From Candidatus Fraserbacteria bacterium RBG_16_55_9 (GTDB lineage: Bacteria > Bipolaricaulota > Bipolaricaulia > RBG-16-55-9), in contig MFGX01000067.1 of NCBI GenBank assembly GCA_001778455.1, forward strand, positions 2,569 through 16,647: 14,079 nucleotides of DNA. The letters are read 5' to 3'. A model generated the notes under the pieces. The model was not told the DNA's origin. It saw nothing but the letters and a program-made list of their open reading frames with translations, and made no database searches. The position numbers and the translations under genes were made by a program. Positions 13,774 to 14,079 of this stretch are shown here, one piece after another (positions within the stretch are counted from its first letter, which is position 1; every line of letters begins with the position of its first letter).

Positions 13774-14079
13774 TTAAAGCGGGAGCGTATATTCTACCCA
13801 GGCTTCGCGCCTTGCGGGATACGAATCATAGAGGCGCTGGGCTGTCTGATTGTCTGGGTGTGTGAGCCAGGCCATTGTTGCCAGTCCCTTGGTCCGCAGA
13901 TGTGCAATGCAGTGATCCATCAAGACCCGACCTACACCTCTACCGCGTTCTTCGGGTACTACATACAGATCGTTCAGAGTGCCAACTCGCGAAGCTGAGA
14001 GACACGATTCAGTGAAGAAGAGTGTGGCAAACCCGATGGGATCGTCTCCAGCATAAGCGAGAAATTGAACGCCGATATC
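13774..14079 (-). CDS. GNAT-family N-acetyltransferase, 3' part (5' end outside window)
   Basis: On the minus strand the frame is open from the window edge and stops at TAA (13774-13776), giving the last 101 residues of a GNAT acetyltransferase. The acetyl-CoA-binding motif is clear: LNDLYVVPEERGRGVGRVLM, with the R-G-R-G-V-G pyrophosphate loop, followed by MAWLTHPDNQTAQRLYDSY, the usual motif B with an N-x-x-A-x-x-L-Y pattern, and a short terminal strand WVEYTLPL. The upstream strand GDDPIGFATLFF is also typical. Acetyl acceptor unknown. It is transcribed toward the surface-protein operon but is separated from it by that operon's own promoter. Confidence 0.9.
   Translation of the reverse strand, partial: DIGVQFLAYAGDDPIGFATLFFTESCLSASRVGTLNDLYVVPEERGRGVGRVLMDHCIAHLRTKGLATMAWLTHPDNQTAQRLYDSYPARREAWVEYTLPL

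Noticed and set aside
13768..13998. 76-residue open frame on the plus strand
   Set aside because: Antisense to the GNAT acetyltransferase fragment, which has a clear acetyl-CoA-binding motif.

Overview
The window reads as ordinary bacterial chromosome from an uncultured or little-studied diderm bacterium. It is moderately GC-rich and densely packed, with many 1-4 base stop/start overlaps, clear Shine-Dalgarno (SD) sequences, GTG starts and two lipobox lipoproteins. The mix of ruvA, gpsA, a CtpA-type protease, a bacterial histone-deacetylase homologue, toxin-antitoxin modules and many PKD-type surface proteins fits a candidate-phylum bacterium. Bipolaricaulota/Acetothermia is one guess, but nothing in the sequence proves the lineage. 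No rRNA, tRNA, CRISPR, insertion sequence or prophage gene was seen.

Layout. (1) 1-1532, + strand: the 3' part of an ABC exporter ATPase, coupled by ATGA to its ABC-2 permease. (2) 1576-2096, - strand: a hicBA toxin-antitoxin pair with a good promoter; the HicA has lost the family's catalytic His. (3) 2265-3683, +: an exported protein with an Ig-like domain, a LamG-like domain, a coiled coil and a C-terminal membrane anchor. (4) 3783-7041, +: a ribbon-helix-helix antitoxin/MazF toxin pair, a phosphodiesterase of the alkaline-phosphatase superfamily joined to mazF by GTGA, and a two-PKD lipoprotein. (5) 8443-7023, -: ruvA coupled by ATGA to a class I/II-type histone deacetylase-like hydrolase. 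(6) 8563-11134, +: an S41 C-terminal processing protease and gpsA, divergent from ruvA. (7) 13657-11136, -: a large secreted multidomain protein (lamin-tail, two PKD, DUF11, dockerin-like, FlgD-like tail), followed by a small lipoprotein with a cohesin-like domain. (8) 14079-13774, -: the 3' part of a GNAT acetyltransferase.

How the genes may work together. Much of the window serves the cell envelope: an ABC exporter, an exported protease, phospholipid precursor synthesis (GpsA) and four exported or lipid-anchored proteins. The most notable unit is region 7. A cohesin-like lipoprotein sits 11 bases downstream of a dockerin-like secreted protein, under one recognisable promoter, which suggests a two-component, non-cellulosomal surface attachment pair. 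The two toxin-antitoxin modules flank the coiled-coil envelope gene. No gene-free stretch is longer than about 170 bases; the intergenic gaps hold the promoters and small hairpins listed.
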